From NCBI GenBank assembly GCA_036852015.1, contig JAANDG010000569.1, positions 30,071 through 94,070 of the forward strand: 64,000 bases of DNA, read 5' to 3'. The notes beneath the pieces are model-generated. The model did not search any database. It saw nothing but the letters and a program-made list of their open reading frames with translations, and was not told the origin of the DNA. This DNA comes from Pelodera strongyloides (lineage: Eukaryota > Nematoda > Chromadorea > Rhabditida > Rhabditidae). Position 1 is the first letter of the stretch, and each line of letters starts with the position of its first letter. Below, piece after piece: positions 1-11,063 of this stretch. The translations under genes were made by a program, and so were the position numbers.

Positions 1-234
1 ATTTCCCTGTACAAAACGAAGTATATAAAAAGTTGTCTGTTTTAAATGAAATACGATCAATAATGTAAATCAGCGAAGAAAAACCATAGCATAGTAAATG
101 AAAACATAACGCGCAGAATAGGTAAAAGTGAAACTCGACTTAGAAAAAAAATCGATATCTTATAGTTAAAAGCCGAAAACTTAGAGTTGACACCGATATA
201 TTCTAGTCATGGGGGGAGACCAAACCAAAAAATC

Positions 235-281
235 CAGAGAGAGAGAGAAGAGAGAGAGAGGGGGAGGGAGAGAGAGAGAGA
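235..281. repeat. GA-rich microsatellite
   Basis: Purine-rich run of GA and GGGA units on the plus strand. It is the first of several GA/TC tracts in the window. It can be read as open in both strands as RE or LS repeats, but nothing supports translation. Confidence 0.9.
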
Positions 282-1510
282 AGTCCCAAAAAAAGGCGAA
301 AAGATGGGGATTATCCTTCTGTAACGGGAGCAAATGACCCGCGAAACTGACCCAATCGAGTGAAGACGATTAGAAGACAATGAAATTGATCCTGAGAAGA
401 AAAGTAAAAAAAAAACTAGAAAGAAACTTGGACGAAGTGATCAATGAACAAAAATAAGGGCATAAGGGACACGAAAAATGATATCTCATTGAAATATTAA
501 TATCATGCACATACAGGCTGTTTTTTTTAACTGAACTTTTTCATCCCGGAATTTTCTCGATGTCCATGCTTTTTCTATGAGTTATGAGATTCCGAGCTGG
601 AAATGTTCAGTTAAAATACCGACTATCTAGTGGTAACGGGGCCAATCAAAGGAATATTGGCAAAGGTAATTTTCTGTGACCAAGAAACTACTAAAACGTT
701 GTGAAAAAAATTAAATAATGAACAAGCACATCAAATAAATATATGATTTCACAAAATTGAGGTAGATCTTACAGTAATGAGCCGCAAAATTATGGCAAGA
801 CAATGTTGAAAACGGAACTGGTTGAAAGCGGGAGCTTTGATTGGAAATATTATAAATCATGAAAATATTACAATATTATGCGAATTGTTATTCTAAGACT
901 GAACATGAAAACCGAAAACCCACAGTTTAGGCAAGTTTCATATAGATATTTTTCCGCTTCTTGATGGGAAATAAAGAATTTCCAATTGTGATTTTACAAA
1001 AAATTGATTACGTGATCTTTGTTGGAAGACAAGATTCTTTCGTAAACGAAGGCAAAGTAATCATCAGAAGAGACGCAGAGGCGGAACCGGTTGCGGAGTA
1101 TGGTAGCGGACGGAAAGAACGCAGGGGAAGATAGAGTGCAGATGGTAAGAAATCTTCGGATAGGAAAAGAACACAGGGACGAGTTAGAGTGCAGAAATCT
1201 TATTGTTAGAATACGATATGGCAGCAAAGAGCACAGAGATAAAAATAATAAAAGTCTTGAGAAAAGTGCAGAGAGCAGAGGGTGCGGACGCGGAAACCGA
1301 AGGGCAGAGACGGAGATAATCGGATTAAAAGAACACTGCATGAGGATAGATGACAGACACTAAACTGGACTGATCTTGAGTGATGGGAAGCGCATGCGGA
1401 ATAAAAGAATGTAGAGAAGTGATAGACGACAAAGGAATTTCTTACAGTATCTTAGGATACAGTAAATGCGAAACACAGAACGATAAACCATCAATGACGT
1501 TTATTTTCAT

Positions 1511-1665
1511 GATGGAGTTTGCAAGTATCCCAAAAATTCGGTGTGATTCTGTCAATACTACCGTATTTCTGCACGAAACCTGCATATATACTGTGAAAAA
1601 ATGAAAACAATATTCTCGTGTAGTTCCAAGATACGGTAAGTTTTCACCATACTTGGAAACCCCAT
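1511..1665. mobile_element. MITE family C, copy 1
   Basis: About 155 bp with terminal inverted repeats of the type TGGGGTTTCCAAGTATC. Internal landmarks are shared with the other copies: an ATTCGGTGTGATTCTGTCAATAC stretch (shown here only in part: ATTCGGTGTGATTCTG), a GCACGAAAC block, an ATATTCTCGTGTAGTTCC block, and a final CTTGGAAACCCCAT. There is no coding capacity, so it is a non-autonomous DNA element. Confidence 0.75.
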
Positions 1666-1944
1666 TAGAATTTATCAGACGAATGAATGAAATAAGTAGT
1701 CCGGCTTATACCAAGGGCTTGAAACGTAGAAAAACTTTGCCGGCCTACAAACACAAATGCATCAAACTTATGAACAGATAGATGGTATAATCAGAGCTTC
1801 TTCAGCACGCCAACAAACAACTGTCAAATGCTCCTAAATATAATACGATTTTAGAATAAATCAATTGTCATAACCAATTGCAGGAATTTGTCAATACGCG
1901 AAACCTTGCAGCGAGAAAGAACGTTTAGACGTATAATCAATCAT

Positions 1945-2096
1945 ATTGGGGTTTGCAAATATGCTGAAAATGTATCGTACCGTGAAAATTTAATTTACCG
2001 AACTACACGAGAATATTTTTTTTATTTTTTATGTTATATATATGAAGGATTATATAGAGAATCACACCGAAGTTTTGGGATACTTGCAAACCCCAT
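1945..2096. mobile_element. MITE family C, copy 2
   Basis: Same family as the element at 1511-1665 but in the opposite orientation. It begins ATTGGGGTTTGCAA and ends CTTGCAAACCCCAT, with the internal block GAACTACACGAGAATATT, the reverse complement of the matching block in copy 1. The two copies lie about 280 bp apart. Confidence 0.75.
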
Positions 2097-2395
2097 AAAG
2101 TGATGTAACATGCAAAGTATCTCAGAGCCCGGAACACAATGAACATGACAGGACAAATAGACAATAGTAAGACATGAGGTAATACGTATAGTATCCTCAA
2201 AGCTTGTAAAGAAACATGACTGGATTTGGAGCATTTGGAACTTTGCAGCTAGAAACAAATGAATGGCAGTCGAACATGGAAGACAATGGAGCCGTTGTGA
2301 AACTGTAAGCCGCGAGGCTGGCGCGTCACTGCACGCGCGGCACGCGGATTGCCGTGAGTGTTAGGGGTTGGTTTAGGACGCGGTCGCGGACGCGC

Positions 2396-2396
2396 T

Positions 2397-2444
<48 letters not shown>
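2396..2444. repeat. GA microsatellite
   Basis: Nearly pure (GA)n following a GC-rich stretch with several CGCG words at 2290-2395. Confidence 0.9.
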
Positions 2445-2450
<6 letters not shown>

Positions 2451-3327
2451 CCAAGAAAAAAGCAGCGCCTAAGAATCAGGAACACTCAAGAGAGGCTGAC
2501 CGGCGTAGACGAAAACGATTACCACGCTGAATGTCTGGGCACGCGTGGGACGGACTACGGATGACGTCATCAGTAGAAAAAGAAAGATGGAGAATGAGTA
2601 ATGAACAAGAACATGGTAATAGTAGGTGATTACAGGAACCAGGTTGGGATTACCCATGGACCAGCCGGTTTAAGCAGCTGACTGTGAAAGATGCTAGATT
2701 CTGAGGCTGAGAAAATGTAAAAAAAAAGAAGAGTGTGGAAATGAACAAGAACGTGATAATAGTGAGTGATTAGGGGAACTGGTTTGAGATTTTCATGGAT
2801 CAGTGTCTAAGAAGCTGGTTAAGAAAGTCTTCTAAGGATATTCACACTCAGCTAACAGGTTGAGGTTGAGATACTGAAATCAACATAAACTCAAGTTCAA
2901 AGTAAACGAAAAACAAAATTCTGTTAAAACTCTAAAAAAGCATCACACACAAAAATACAGAGTTATTATCTCGAGAGCCTAACGATAAGATACCGTAGCC
3001 ACGCATTTGTTACCTTTGACAACCATAGCGAAATCCCCCGCGCGGAGTTCAGTTCTCTTGCGAAGACGGGTCTAACCTCTAACGCTAACCTTAAATTTTG
3101 CGAAAACAGGCGCTCCAATAGTCCAACAGAATAGATCTCGGGTCTCGTTAAGAACAAATTACTCAACAACTACAAACAGAGTGTTTGTGGGTGTGGTTCT
3201 AATTATGTGAGTGATTCACTGCACGAAAACACACAAATAATTTGGTCTCGGGATGATACCAATGCGCTACCGTAGGCCAGGTAGGTTAGATCTGCTTCCG
3301 ACTAAATTATGAACATACATAGGAAAC

Positions 3328-3455
3328 AGAGAAAAACCCATTTGGTGACCAATTGATGTCCGTGTCTGTGTCGTGACCAAGTTTCCTCGAAAGGCGTCGT
3401 CAACCGGTCACCACATGGACACTGTGTTTTTATGAAAACTATTTGGTGCCCGGCC
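3328..3455. repeat. MITE-like family E (ATTTGGTGACC)
   Basis: An inverted-repeat element whose ends carry AACCCATTTGGTGACC and a degenerate ACTATTTGGTGCCCGG. Internal GTGACCAAGTTTCCTCG and CGGTCACCACATGG words recur elsewhere. Related sequences lie near 9370-9450, 34430-34580, 39265-39375 and 53143-53285. No coding potential. Confidence 0.6.
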
Positions 3456-3714
3456 AGCGGCGGTCTTTCTGTCACTTCGGCAATTATTCCATTTTCCTGT
3501 GGCACAGCGCAGACCGGAGTTCATATAAAAAGTGGACATACTTATGTCAAGCGCTTGGAACGTATCTTGCAACGTGTTTCAAAGAGTTGCGAGAAGTTGG
3601 CATTGTTTTCACAACACCTTCAAAGTGCACTATTGCATCATCGAAATTTAGGAATATTACTTTTCTCGATGCCGCCTTGGAGAGCCGTCGAATACTATTT
3701 ATCTTATTAAAAGG

Positions 3715-3945
3715 AGAAGAGTTTACTTTTTTGTTTGTGTGAACGAAACGAAAATTGGAATATCTAAAGGATATAAAACGAGAGCCGAGACCCGGAGCGC
3801 ACTCTTGAGCAAGCGAATTCGAATCTCATTTCATGATTTTTCAAGATACGTTGCAAATGTTTCACACAAGTGTGCTCACTGTTCCTGCCTTTTAAACCTT
3901 GAAAGTCGCCTCAGGCGGCATAGCCGTCTGGTAACTTATATTCCA
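3715..3945. repeat. dispersed repeat with GCCTCAGGCGGC tail, copy 1
   Basis: Shares AGAAGAGTTTACTTTTT at its start, GCGAATTCGAAT and GATACGTTGCAAATGTTTC inside, and the tail GTCGCCTCAGGCGGC followed by AGCCGTCTGGTA. The same order is seen at 47328-47582, and the tail alone at 14956-14986. The conserved 3' part with variable body suggests a SINE-like retroelement, but I see no clear A/B boxes. Confidence 0.55.
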
Positions 3946-4985
3946 AAAAAGGGAAACAAAATAGCTTTGAAAAAAACCCAGACTCCAGACAATTTTCTAC
4001 CCGGTCGATCAAGGATAGTGTGTTTTTAGTGTTAGTTTTGCATATCGACGCACGACATGTGCACCGCAACCAAATACAAATAAAACAAGCAAAACCACCC
4101 TGTCTCCTTGGTGGGGGCTCTTGTTGGGCCATGGGGGATAGTGTGTGATAAAGATGGAGATAAGCACTGAGTGCGGTACTCGAAACGGGCCTGAGGGCGC
4201 GGTCCCGACCGAAGCCAGGACCGAACATAGCACCAGAAAAGCACCGTGCTTTTAGAGAAATAAGGAAGTTTAAGTCTAGACAGGGATCAAAACGACCAGG
4301 GAAAGAATAAAAATAGAAATACATGTAAAGAAGAAACATAAGTAACGAGAAGGCCTATCGGGGGTCCACAGATGAAAATCAGAAGGGCCAATTTCTTCTA
4401 GTAAGTGAGATCAAGAAACTTCAACACGTTGTAGAATAGCATATTGATTTTTAAAAGTCAGTCTAACGTTCCTCCTTTTCGGGTTTGAGGAATAGCGACT
4501 TAGCGACCCATTCACAAAAAAATTGAAACATATTTTTAAAAAAATTAGTGAAGAACCCCAAGTACGTATTCAAGAAAACAGATGTTTCGTGTAACTATGC
4601 GATTACGCTGTGTTTCTGAACATAAAATAAAAATAGACTAAAGATTAAAACTAGGAAGTAAGTACTCAACGTCTCAAAGGACCAGCGCTAAGGCCTGGTC
4701 AGGCCTTCAATTGAACTTGAAAGACTACCCGGATATTGGATTTTTCTCGGCGCGCAAAAGCTTGCTCTTGACTCTTGACCCTTCACCCTTCACTTTTTAC
4801 CCGCCCTGGGGGCACTTGAGGGTCGGGGTGAAATCTCCCTTCTTGGGGGGTGTCGATTTCTATTTTCCCAGTCTTGATTTCCTATTTGATAGGAGGAATA
4901 CCGTACAACTTGGTGTTATCTGAGCACACAAGTACCGAAAGGGCAGGTTCTCACGAGTAAGGACGACGGGCAATGCAAAAAATGT

Positions 4986-5174
4986 TTAAGCCACATATCG
5001 GCCGGTTTTTGAAACACATCGAGCACACCAGCATTCTTATCAGCTTATGTAAATGAGCATAAATTAGAATAAAAAATCGAGCTAATTTCGAGCAACTTAG
5101 CATAAATTGTATAAATAGGTGAGAATCCAGTTGTCAAGATGCGTTTCAAAAAACCGGCCAGTGGGTCGCTTTAA
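4986..5174. mobile_element. MITE family A, copy 1
   Basis: TTAA-flanked element. The left end has CGGCCGGTTTTTGAAAC and the right end the complementary GTTTCAAAAAACCGGCC running into CGCTTTAA. The body is AT-rich with GAGCATAAATTAG and ATCGAGCTAA words common to the family. This copy's left terminus is mutated (AAGCCACATATCGG instead of AAGCGAAATACCGG). Confidence 0.8.
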
Positions 5175-5534
5175 ATGATCAAGCCTGGGTGATGAGAAAA
5201 GGGTCAGGCGCACTAAAAAAATTGTGAAATTTTGCAGGAACGTATTTCTGTAGGTGCGGGATTATGTAAAAAAAGATAAAAGCTTTCGTAAAACAATGAG
5301 TGTTTTATATAACAATATAATCTTCATTGCGCACGTTATGTTTTTTATGTATCAGAAGTACAGAAATTATATATAAATTGATTATGGTAGACACACAACC
5401 TATATACATGTTCAGTCAAAAAATGTAAGCAAAAAAAACCATGTTCAAGTAAAAACTGTTGCACTTTCTCTACAGGAAAACACGGAAACGGATCATCTAA
5501 GGCGCGCGCGTATATTGCAAGGGAAAATAAGAGA

Positions 5535-5550
5535 TTTTCCGCGCGGAAAA
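5535..5550. promoter_or_regulatory. 16-bp CG-core palindrome
   Basis: Perfect palindrome TTTTCCGCGCGGAAAA within an 80-bp patch rich in GCGCGC. The core resembles an E2F/DP half-site pair (TTTCCCGC family), but no gene start is recognised beside it. Regulatory meaning is inference only. Confidence 0.3.
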
Positions 5551-5801
5551 AAGGTGCGCGCGGACAAATTTCGCCTTCGTTGCGGAATAATGAATATACA
5601 CAACACATGTAGGACATTGAGACGAATGAAGAGATGGGGGACTAAAAGGGTGAATGTCTGTTGGGAAACGAAGGACACACATTCCAAATATCGGAGTTTG
5701 GAACACTAGAAGGACAGGATAGGATAGTAACCGGATATGGGGGCCAACGAGTATATTATTGATTGAAGAAGGAAACCTTATAAGTGTTAAGCCTTCTATC
5801 G

Positions 5802-5861
5802 TTAGGCTTAGGCTTAGGGTTAGGCTTAGGGTTAGGCTTAGGCTTAGGCTTAGGCTTAGGC
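5802..5861 (+). repeat. interstitial telomere-like array (TTAGGC)10
   Basis: Ten contiguous hexamers: eight are TTAGGC and two are TTAGGG (third and fifth). TTAGGC is the nematode telomere unit. The array is flanked by unique sequence, so it is an internal remnant (repair insertion, fusion scar or old chromosome end), not an end of this assembly. Confidence 0.9.
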
Positions 5862-5967
5862 TTACTAATAAGGCTCCTATGAAGTAAAGTTAGGATTATT
5901 TACTAATAGATTATGTTCATATGAACAGTTTGAATACTGGGTGCTGGGTTCGAACGCGTGTAGTAGT

Positions 5968-6029
5968 ACAGACATAACAAAGCAACTTACAACTATGTAC
6001 ATAGTTGTAAGTTGCTTTGTTATGTCTGT
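5968..6029. repeat. perfect 62-bp palindrome
   Basis: Each arm is 31 bp with no spacer, centred on ATGTACAT. I checked the symmetry base by base out to 5968/6029, where it breaks. Could form a cruciform in DNA or a hairpin in RNA. Confidence 0.9.
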
Positions 6030-6420
6030 GGGAAGCGTTATCATTTACTCTAATGAAGAAGATACCAAATTTCTTTATTAGCTTCAACGGGTAACTAATG
6101 TTACCGGTATCTTTGCTTATAATAATAATAATATAATATAAGGCCACCCTAATCAGGCCATACGCCGTTGTGAGAACTATATTTTATTTATGGGACACTT
6201 AGCGACTTAGAGCTATGCAATCCTGAACGCTATTGATATCTGATGATCCTATAACAGTCGTGACTACATGGTCTTTGATCAAATAACAAGAGGATAGGAT
6301 ATCCTTTTATTCGCGTGAGAAACTTCTACATTGTATGCTCAACAGTCATTTTTTGTGTCCTCCGACGTGTGCAATAGGCGGAAATCCTTTCTTTTTTCTA
6401 TTGTTGATGACCAGATTCTT

Positions 6421-6503
6421 GAGAGAGAGGGAGAGAGAGAGAGAGAGGGGGAGAGGGAGAGGGAGAGAGAGGGAGAGAGAGAGGGAGAGAGAGAGAGAGA
6501 GAG
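6421..6503. repeat. GA-rich microsatellite
   Basis: Interrupted (GA)n with GGGA units. Both strands are open (RE or LS repeats) but not convincing as protein. Confidence 0.9.
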
Positions 6504-6983
6504 CTAGGGCAGGCTCGCGCGCGGGCCACAACTAGAGCCTGGGACAACACGCAAGCATGAACATGAGCGGGGGTTAGCTTTAGCACGGAGCAAGGCAACA
6601 TATCTCAAGTAGATGTTGGTACTCTGTATTGCATAATGTTATACTCACAATGTATTGAATAGACAGATATTACAGAACCTCTTGCTATGATATGAAAATA
6701 AACCTGGGAGGGCGCAAGTCTTATGAATCTGAATATTTTTACGATTAATGCATTATATTAGTACAAGTAAAGCTTATGGCAACTCGTAATTGACGCTGCA
6801 GACCTATATCTCAAACTATATGTGTAACTATACGTACCTTCGAAGAATGGTCCGTTGTTTGCTGTTGAGCTACTTCTTTTCACTCTTTTGAGACCTAGCT
6901 ACTGGGTATGTATGAGTAGTAATCTTGTTTTCCAGTTTTGTGTTGTTGGTAACACCACAAGAACTTGATTTATATTAGAAAAA

Positions 6984-7133
6984 ACGAATATAACTGCCGG
7001 GTTTTGAAAAGTATTTTGTACAACTGCAGCGCAGTCGCGCATCTTTGCTTTTGCAAGTCTTTGCCTACACGACATTGGAATATAGAGTCCGTCCAGCATA
7101 CGTTTCAAAAACAGGTTGTAATACTGCTTTACG
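6984..7133. mobile_element. MITE family B, copy 1
   Basis: Ends ATAACTGCCGGGTTTTGAAA and CGTTTCAAAAACAGG run to a TACTGCTTTA terminus. The layout is like family A but the internal sequence differs (GTACAACTG and GGAATATAGAG words). Terminal TTAA is eroded. Confidence 0.6.
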
Positions 7134-7492
7134 CGCCATAAGGTGTTATGCAAGCTCTTAAAAAAGTAAAAGGGCACAACGGCAAAAGGAGGCTATTTGA
7201 CTTCTATACATATATGCAATATGCTCCTGACGGTTCAGAACTATTCGTATAAACAATCATAGTATAAGTTGCTTATAAGGGAGCTAATAAATGTCGAGGC
7301 ATATAAAGATTAAAGCGAACTATTATGAGAATGCTTCGAAATTCAAAGAACTCAAATTCAAAGCGTACTGATCGCAGTTCTCAGAGCGTATGAGAATAGC
7401 CCCAAGCCCTAGTGTGATCGTTACCCTTTGGTGATATAGAGATTCGTTGCCTCCCTCCCTTTGTTAACTTCCCTCTCTCGCTTTTCCTGACA

Positions 7493-7564
7493 TCTCTCTC
7501 TCTGTCTCTTTCTCTCTATCTCTCTCTTTATCTCTCTCTCTATCTCTCTCTCTCTCTCTCTCTT
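7493..7564. repeat. TC microsatellite
   Basis: (TC)n with TCTATC interruptions on the plus strand. Confidence 0.85.
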
Positions 7565-8418
7565 TGACAGGTCATATCCTCCTTCAAGACCCTTCATTTT
7601 CCTTGTTTGTATGCAAGCCTGCGAGTCCCACGGACCTCACCCGTGTGAATTAGAGTTTGAAGCATACCTGATAAACACTCAGAATTACCATAGAATTATG
7701 GTGGGTAGTGGTATGACATGTACTTTTGATACGAATGCTGAATATCCTCACTCCCATATGCAAATTGCGTTTCGGTTTGTGCCGAATACAAGCATTCAGA
7801 AGTTTACTTACGTAATTATATACATAATCAATGGGAGTGTTGTTTGCCAGCAACCACGTGTTGTAAAGATTTAGGTTGAAAACTACATGTTAGTCGGTCA
7901 TGATAGAATCAATAACCGTCCTTCATACGTGTATTTTCTTTTGAGCGAGCGTAAGTAGTTGCGAATCAGCGGAAGTAGATTCAGTTATACCCACATCTTT
8001 GCATACATATTCAGAATCATCGAACCACCAAAAAATTCACTGCGCAAGTCATAGTTTCTTGTGTGTACGTGGGGGCCGAGTGTCATTCGTGTCACGCAAC
8101 TAAACAGGTCAAATATGTCAACAACGCACGCTTTTCCTGCTCACAATCGGCAAACTATGCGTTGAATACTATGCGCCGGGTTACAGAAGTTCAAAAAAGA
8201 TCTTGGACATATACGGGTTTTTTGTCACGCTAATGCCTTATTTGTGCAAATTTTGTAAAACGCGTTAGTCTTACGGTAGCCTGTTGCACAAGTGTTTCAT
8301 TTCATGTATGTATGTATATAAGAACACCACAAAAGCACAAAGTTAACGATCGTTAAAACTTTGCGATCGCATTCAGCCCAGTCAGTAAAAAAAGTACGTG
8401 ACAAAATAGTGGACTATT

Positions 8419-8500
8419 CAAAAATTATCTTTCGGTGTATGTCCATCTAGAACCAATATCATTGTTTCTAGATGGACATACTTCCGTATGACAATTTTTG
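8419..8500. repeat. imperfect inverted repeat with ~34-bp arms
   Basis: The arms share GTATGTCCATCTAGAA and its complement around a 12-bp loop, with partial symmetry continuing outward (TTTTTTTGTAC against GTACGTGACAAAA-like sequence). Probably a short MITE or stem-loop. Confidence 0.65.
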
Positions 8501-8743
8501 ATTAATCGGCTTTTTTTGTACATGTATGCGCTTTTTTACATTGTCCGTCACAAATCATGATCTATGGCTCATGAAACATGAACAAATCAGTCTTCTTGTC
8601 ATTTTGTACACATTCTCATCTGATCTTATTGTTAGTCGAAGCAGCACACTTCTCACCGCACATTATGTCTGACGCGGCGCACTCAAGATTACGTGAAAGA
8701 GTGGTTTCCGTTGTTGCTTCTTTAATAAGCAGGTTCCCAATGA

Positions 8744-8747
<4 letters not shown>

Positions 8748-8790
<43 letters not shown>

Positions 8791-8810
8791 GAGGGAGAGA
8801 GAGAGAGAGA
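8748..8810. repeat. GA microsatellite
   Basis: (GA)n with GGGA interruptions. Confidence 0.9.
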
Positions 8811-9126
8811 TATGGCCGCGGATGCCAATGACCTAAAACAAGCGGAAAGGCACAATTCATGATCTCCAGCAGAGAGGTTGGAGAAGTATGAAGACTAGAG
8901 AGCGTCGGAAACGAGAAACAGAGAGAAACGGACGCGGAACCGGATTTGCATTCCGAATGCTCACACGTACAATGACGTAGCGGAAAGCGGAGAAAGAAAG
9001 AAGGTCCAAGAAGTTTTGTTCTTCACTGAAAAGAAAGGGGGGAACATGGTGATTTTGTAAAGGGATGATGTCGTATGCCATGATTTTTCAGGATAGTTGT
9101 TGTTGTTGCTGCCAGTCGGGTTTCAA

Positions 9127-9285
9127 TATAACAGCCGGATTTCGAAGCGTATTTTGGAACAACTGTATCCCATATGTTGTATGCAAATTAATATGATTAT
9201 AAAAATTGCCCAGTTATTTCCATACACTGCAAGGGAATACAGCGCCTAACATACGTTTCAATAAGCGGATTTCATACCGCTTTAA
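9127..9285. mobile_element. MITE family B, copy 2
   Basis: Begins TATAACAGCCGGATTTCGAA and ends TTCATACCGCTTTAA, with internal GTATGCAAATTAATATGA and AACATACGTTTCAA words that match other family B members. No coding capacity. Confidence 0.6.
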
Positions 9286-9716
9286 CTTGAAATTGTCTAG
9301 GTCTGTGGTTCTGCCCTTTCCCAGGTATTGTTTTTTTTTCGGCTCAGTGAAATTTTAAAATTGATATTTTCAGTGGGCCACTTGGCGACCACCTGGTGAC
9401 CATATCTACTCCAGTCGTCAAATTGTCGGTGCCCGGTCACCAAATGGTTTCCTCGGTTTGATCCGACAAGCTACAACAAAGACTAAAAGTTCACCTATCA
9501 CGAAATCGAAATGCAAAGATGACGGACACGGAAAATCGTTGAAAAACAAGCACAAAAAGCATAAAAGAAACATCAAGGCAAAGTTTATAAGGCACGTTGG
9601 CAGTGTCATAATCACGCGCTTGTTCTGTGGAATCTCAAATATGGTATGTTATTTTGCTTCATTTCGATTAAACATATTGACTTGAAAAATAGGACTAGGG
9701 ATGAACGCTGAATAAC

Positions 9717-10078
9717 TTAAAGGGATCGGCTCACCTTAAATTGTGCCTGTTTTTTTTGTTTCTTTATTTTCTATAATTGATAATAAAAATTTGGAATACA
9801 AAAAGTAGTGTTATATTTCAATACTCACGAAGATATTAGGTGATAAAGTGGTGGATCGATCGGCCCGAAATGAAAAAGTGTAATTGTCCTGCCTTGTTTG
9901 TATGGGACAATTAACACTTTTTCATTTCGGGCCGATCGATCCACCACTTTATCACCCAATATCTCCGTGAGTATTGAAATATAACACTACTTTTTGTATT
10001 CCAAATTTTTATTATCCCTTATAGAAAATAAAGAAACAGAAAAAACAGACACGATTTGAGGTGAGCCGATCCCTTTAA
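9717..10078. mobile_element. long hairpin element, TTAAAGGGATCGG termini
   Basis: A near-perfect inverted repeat with arms of about 170 bp around a ~14-nt loop (centre near 9896). Both ends read TTAAAGGGATCGGCTCACC, consistent with a TTAA target duplication. Arms differ at few sites, so the insertion is young or under gene conversion. The same terminal type (TTAAAGGGATAGG) is seen at 40566-41055. Non-autonomous. Confidence 0.85.
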
Positions 10079-10185
10079 CTTCCAAACCACGCAGCGTTTG
10101 TCTAACTAACAGCTGGGTTATCCAATTAGAAATTGCGCTCCTCTAAATTCTGACAAAAAACTGAACTATCAACACATAAAGTTGA

Positions 10186-10341
10186 AACATAAGCATGCTG
10201 AAAATCTACCGTATTTTGGAACTACACGAGAATATTTTTTATTTTTTTTCATATTAAATATGCAGGTTTTTTTTGGAACAATACGGTAGTATTGACAGAA
10301 ACACAGAAATTTTTAGGATACTTGGACCTGGAAAGCCCATA
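10186..10341. mobile_element. MITE family C, copy 3
   Basis: Contains CATGCTGAAAATCTACCG, GAACTACACGAGAATATT and a closing GATACTTGGACCTGG-like end with GCCCAT, matching copy 2 in order and orientation. The left terminus is degraded. Confidence 0.6.
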
Positions 10342-10496
10342 ATAGAAAAGTAACTCGCTGGGAATCTTTAGTGAAACCCGCTTATCATTTTGTCGATTTG
10401 TCAGATGTAACACGCAATTTTTTAGAATATAGTAGAACTATATCTGGACACGGTTCCAGTACGATCACTTTTTTTACACTAATTATATATTTCCAG

Positions 10497-10616
10497 AACT
10501 ACCAATACATTGTCGTTTTCTTCGTCGCTCTCTACATCAACTACACCCTCGCGTGCTTCGGAGGCGGTGAAGAAAAATGCTGCGGGCAACAACAGAGCTC
10601 CGGATGCGGATGCTAA
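10497..10616 (+). CDS. small secreted cysteine-rich peptide, last exon
   Basis: After a TTTCCAG acceptor ending at 10496, an open phase-0 exon of 39 codons plus TAA begins NYQYIVVFFVALYINYTLA and ends in a Gly/Cys/Gln-rich tail (CFGGGEEKCC at its start, GCGC at its end; five Cys in 20 residues). The hydrophobic stretch followed by TLA-C looks like a signal peptide with cleavage before CFGG. GC3-rich codons contrast with the AT-rich surroundings. A poly(A) signal AATAAA lies about 45 bp downstream (near 10661). The first exon is not certain. One candidate ends in an ATG at 9641-9643 directly followed by donor GTATGT, giving a protein starting MNYQYIVV and placing the hairpin element 9717-10078 in its intron. 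Function unknown. Confidence 0.55.
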   Translation, partial: NYQYIVVFFVALYINYTLACFGGGEEKCCGQQQSSGCGC

Positions 10617-10660
10617 TTTTAAATATTTTTAACTTATTATCATTTGGAAATTGACCTGAA

Positions 10661-10668
10661 ATAAAAGA
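10661..10668 (+). terminator. poly(A) signal of the small peptide gene
   Basis: AATAAA within GAAATAAAAGA, about 45 bp after the stop codon at 10616. Confidence 0.5.
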
Positions 10669-11063
10669 TTTTCATTTATACCTGCCAACTTGCCACTTGT
10701 CACGGATGATAGTTATTAAACAATACCACTTTTAGCTTATTCTTATTTAAACAGTGACCGTTTACTGAAATAAATATTTTCACCTAAACACTGTCAGCTG
10801 TAGGAAGAATGTCAGCGGTCGAAACAGCCAACTGTATCTTTAAAAAAACTAGCTACCTACTTTCCTTTACGGTGTCTGTTGTTATACTGAACGATAAGGA
10901 TACTTCAGCAACGTCAGTATAATCATTATTCTAACAAAAAGGTATTATTTTGCGGTCATATTCGTTTCTGAGAAGTATCCACGATGAGAAGCACGTTTTA
11001 CTCACACCAATGTTTCATTACCAATGACTTGATCGTCAATCCTGTAGGGACTATCACTGACGA

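Larger units (their letters stand above)
1..9640. other. gene-poor left flank
   Basis: I found no exon chain here with matched splice sites and a recognisable family. The stretch holds microsatellites, MITE copies, a degenerate telomere-like array, two near-perfect palindromes and scattered GC-rich patches (for example 2290-2400 and 5500-5580). Open frames are short, mostly arise from GA/TC tracts, and have no supporting splice context. Genes with very short exons could still be hidden. Confidence 0.6.

Noticed and set aside
5802..5861. True chromosome end
   Set aside because: Only ten units, with unique sequence and genes on the right and unique sequence on the left.
6335..6601. RE-repeat and LS-repeat open frames at GA/TC tracts (also near 2358, 8578 and 12376)
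   Set aside because: Microsatellite translation; no conserved flanks.
7611..7874. 87-codon plus frame with one hydrophobic and several beta-like stretches
   Set aside because: Not recognised, no signal peptide, no paired splice sites, and codon use like the surrounding AT-rich DNA. Could be chance.
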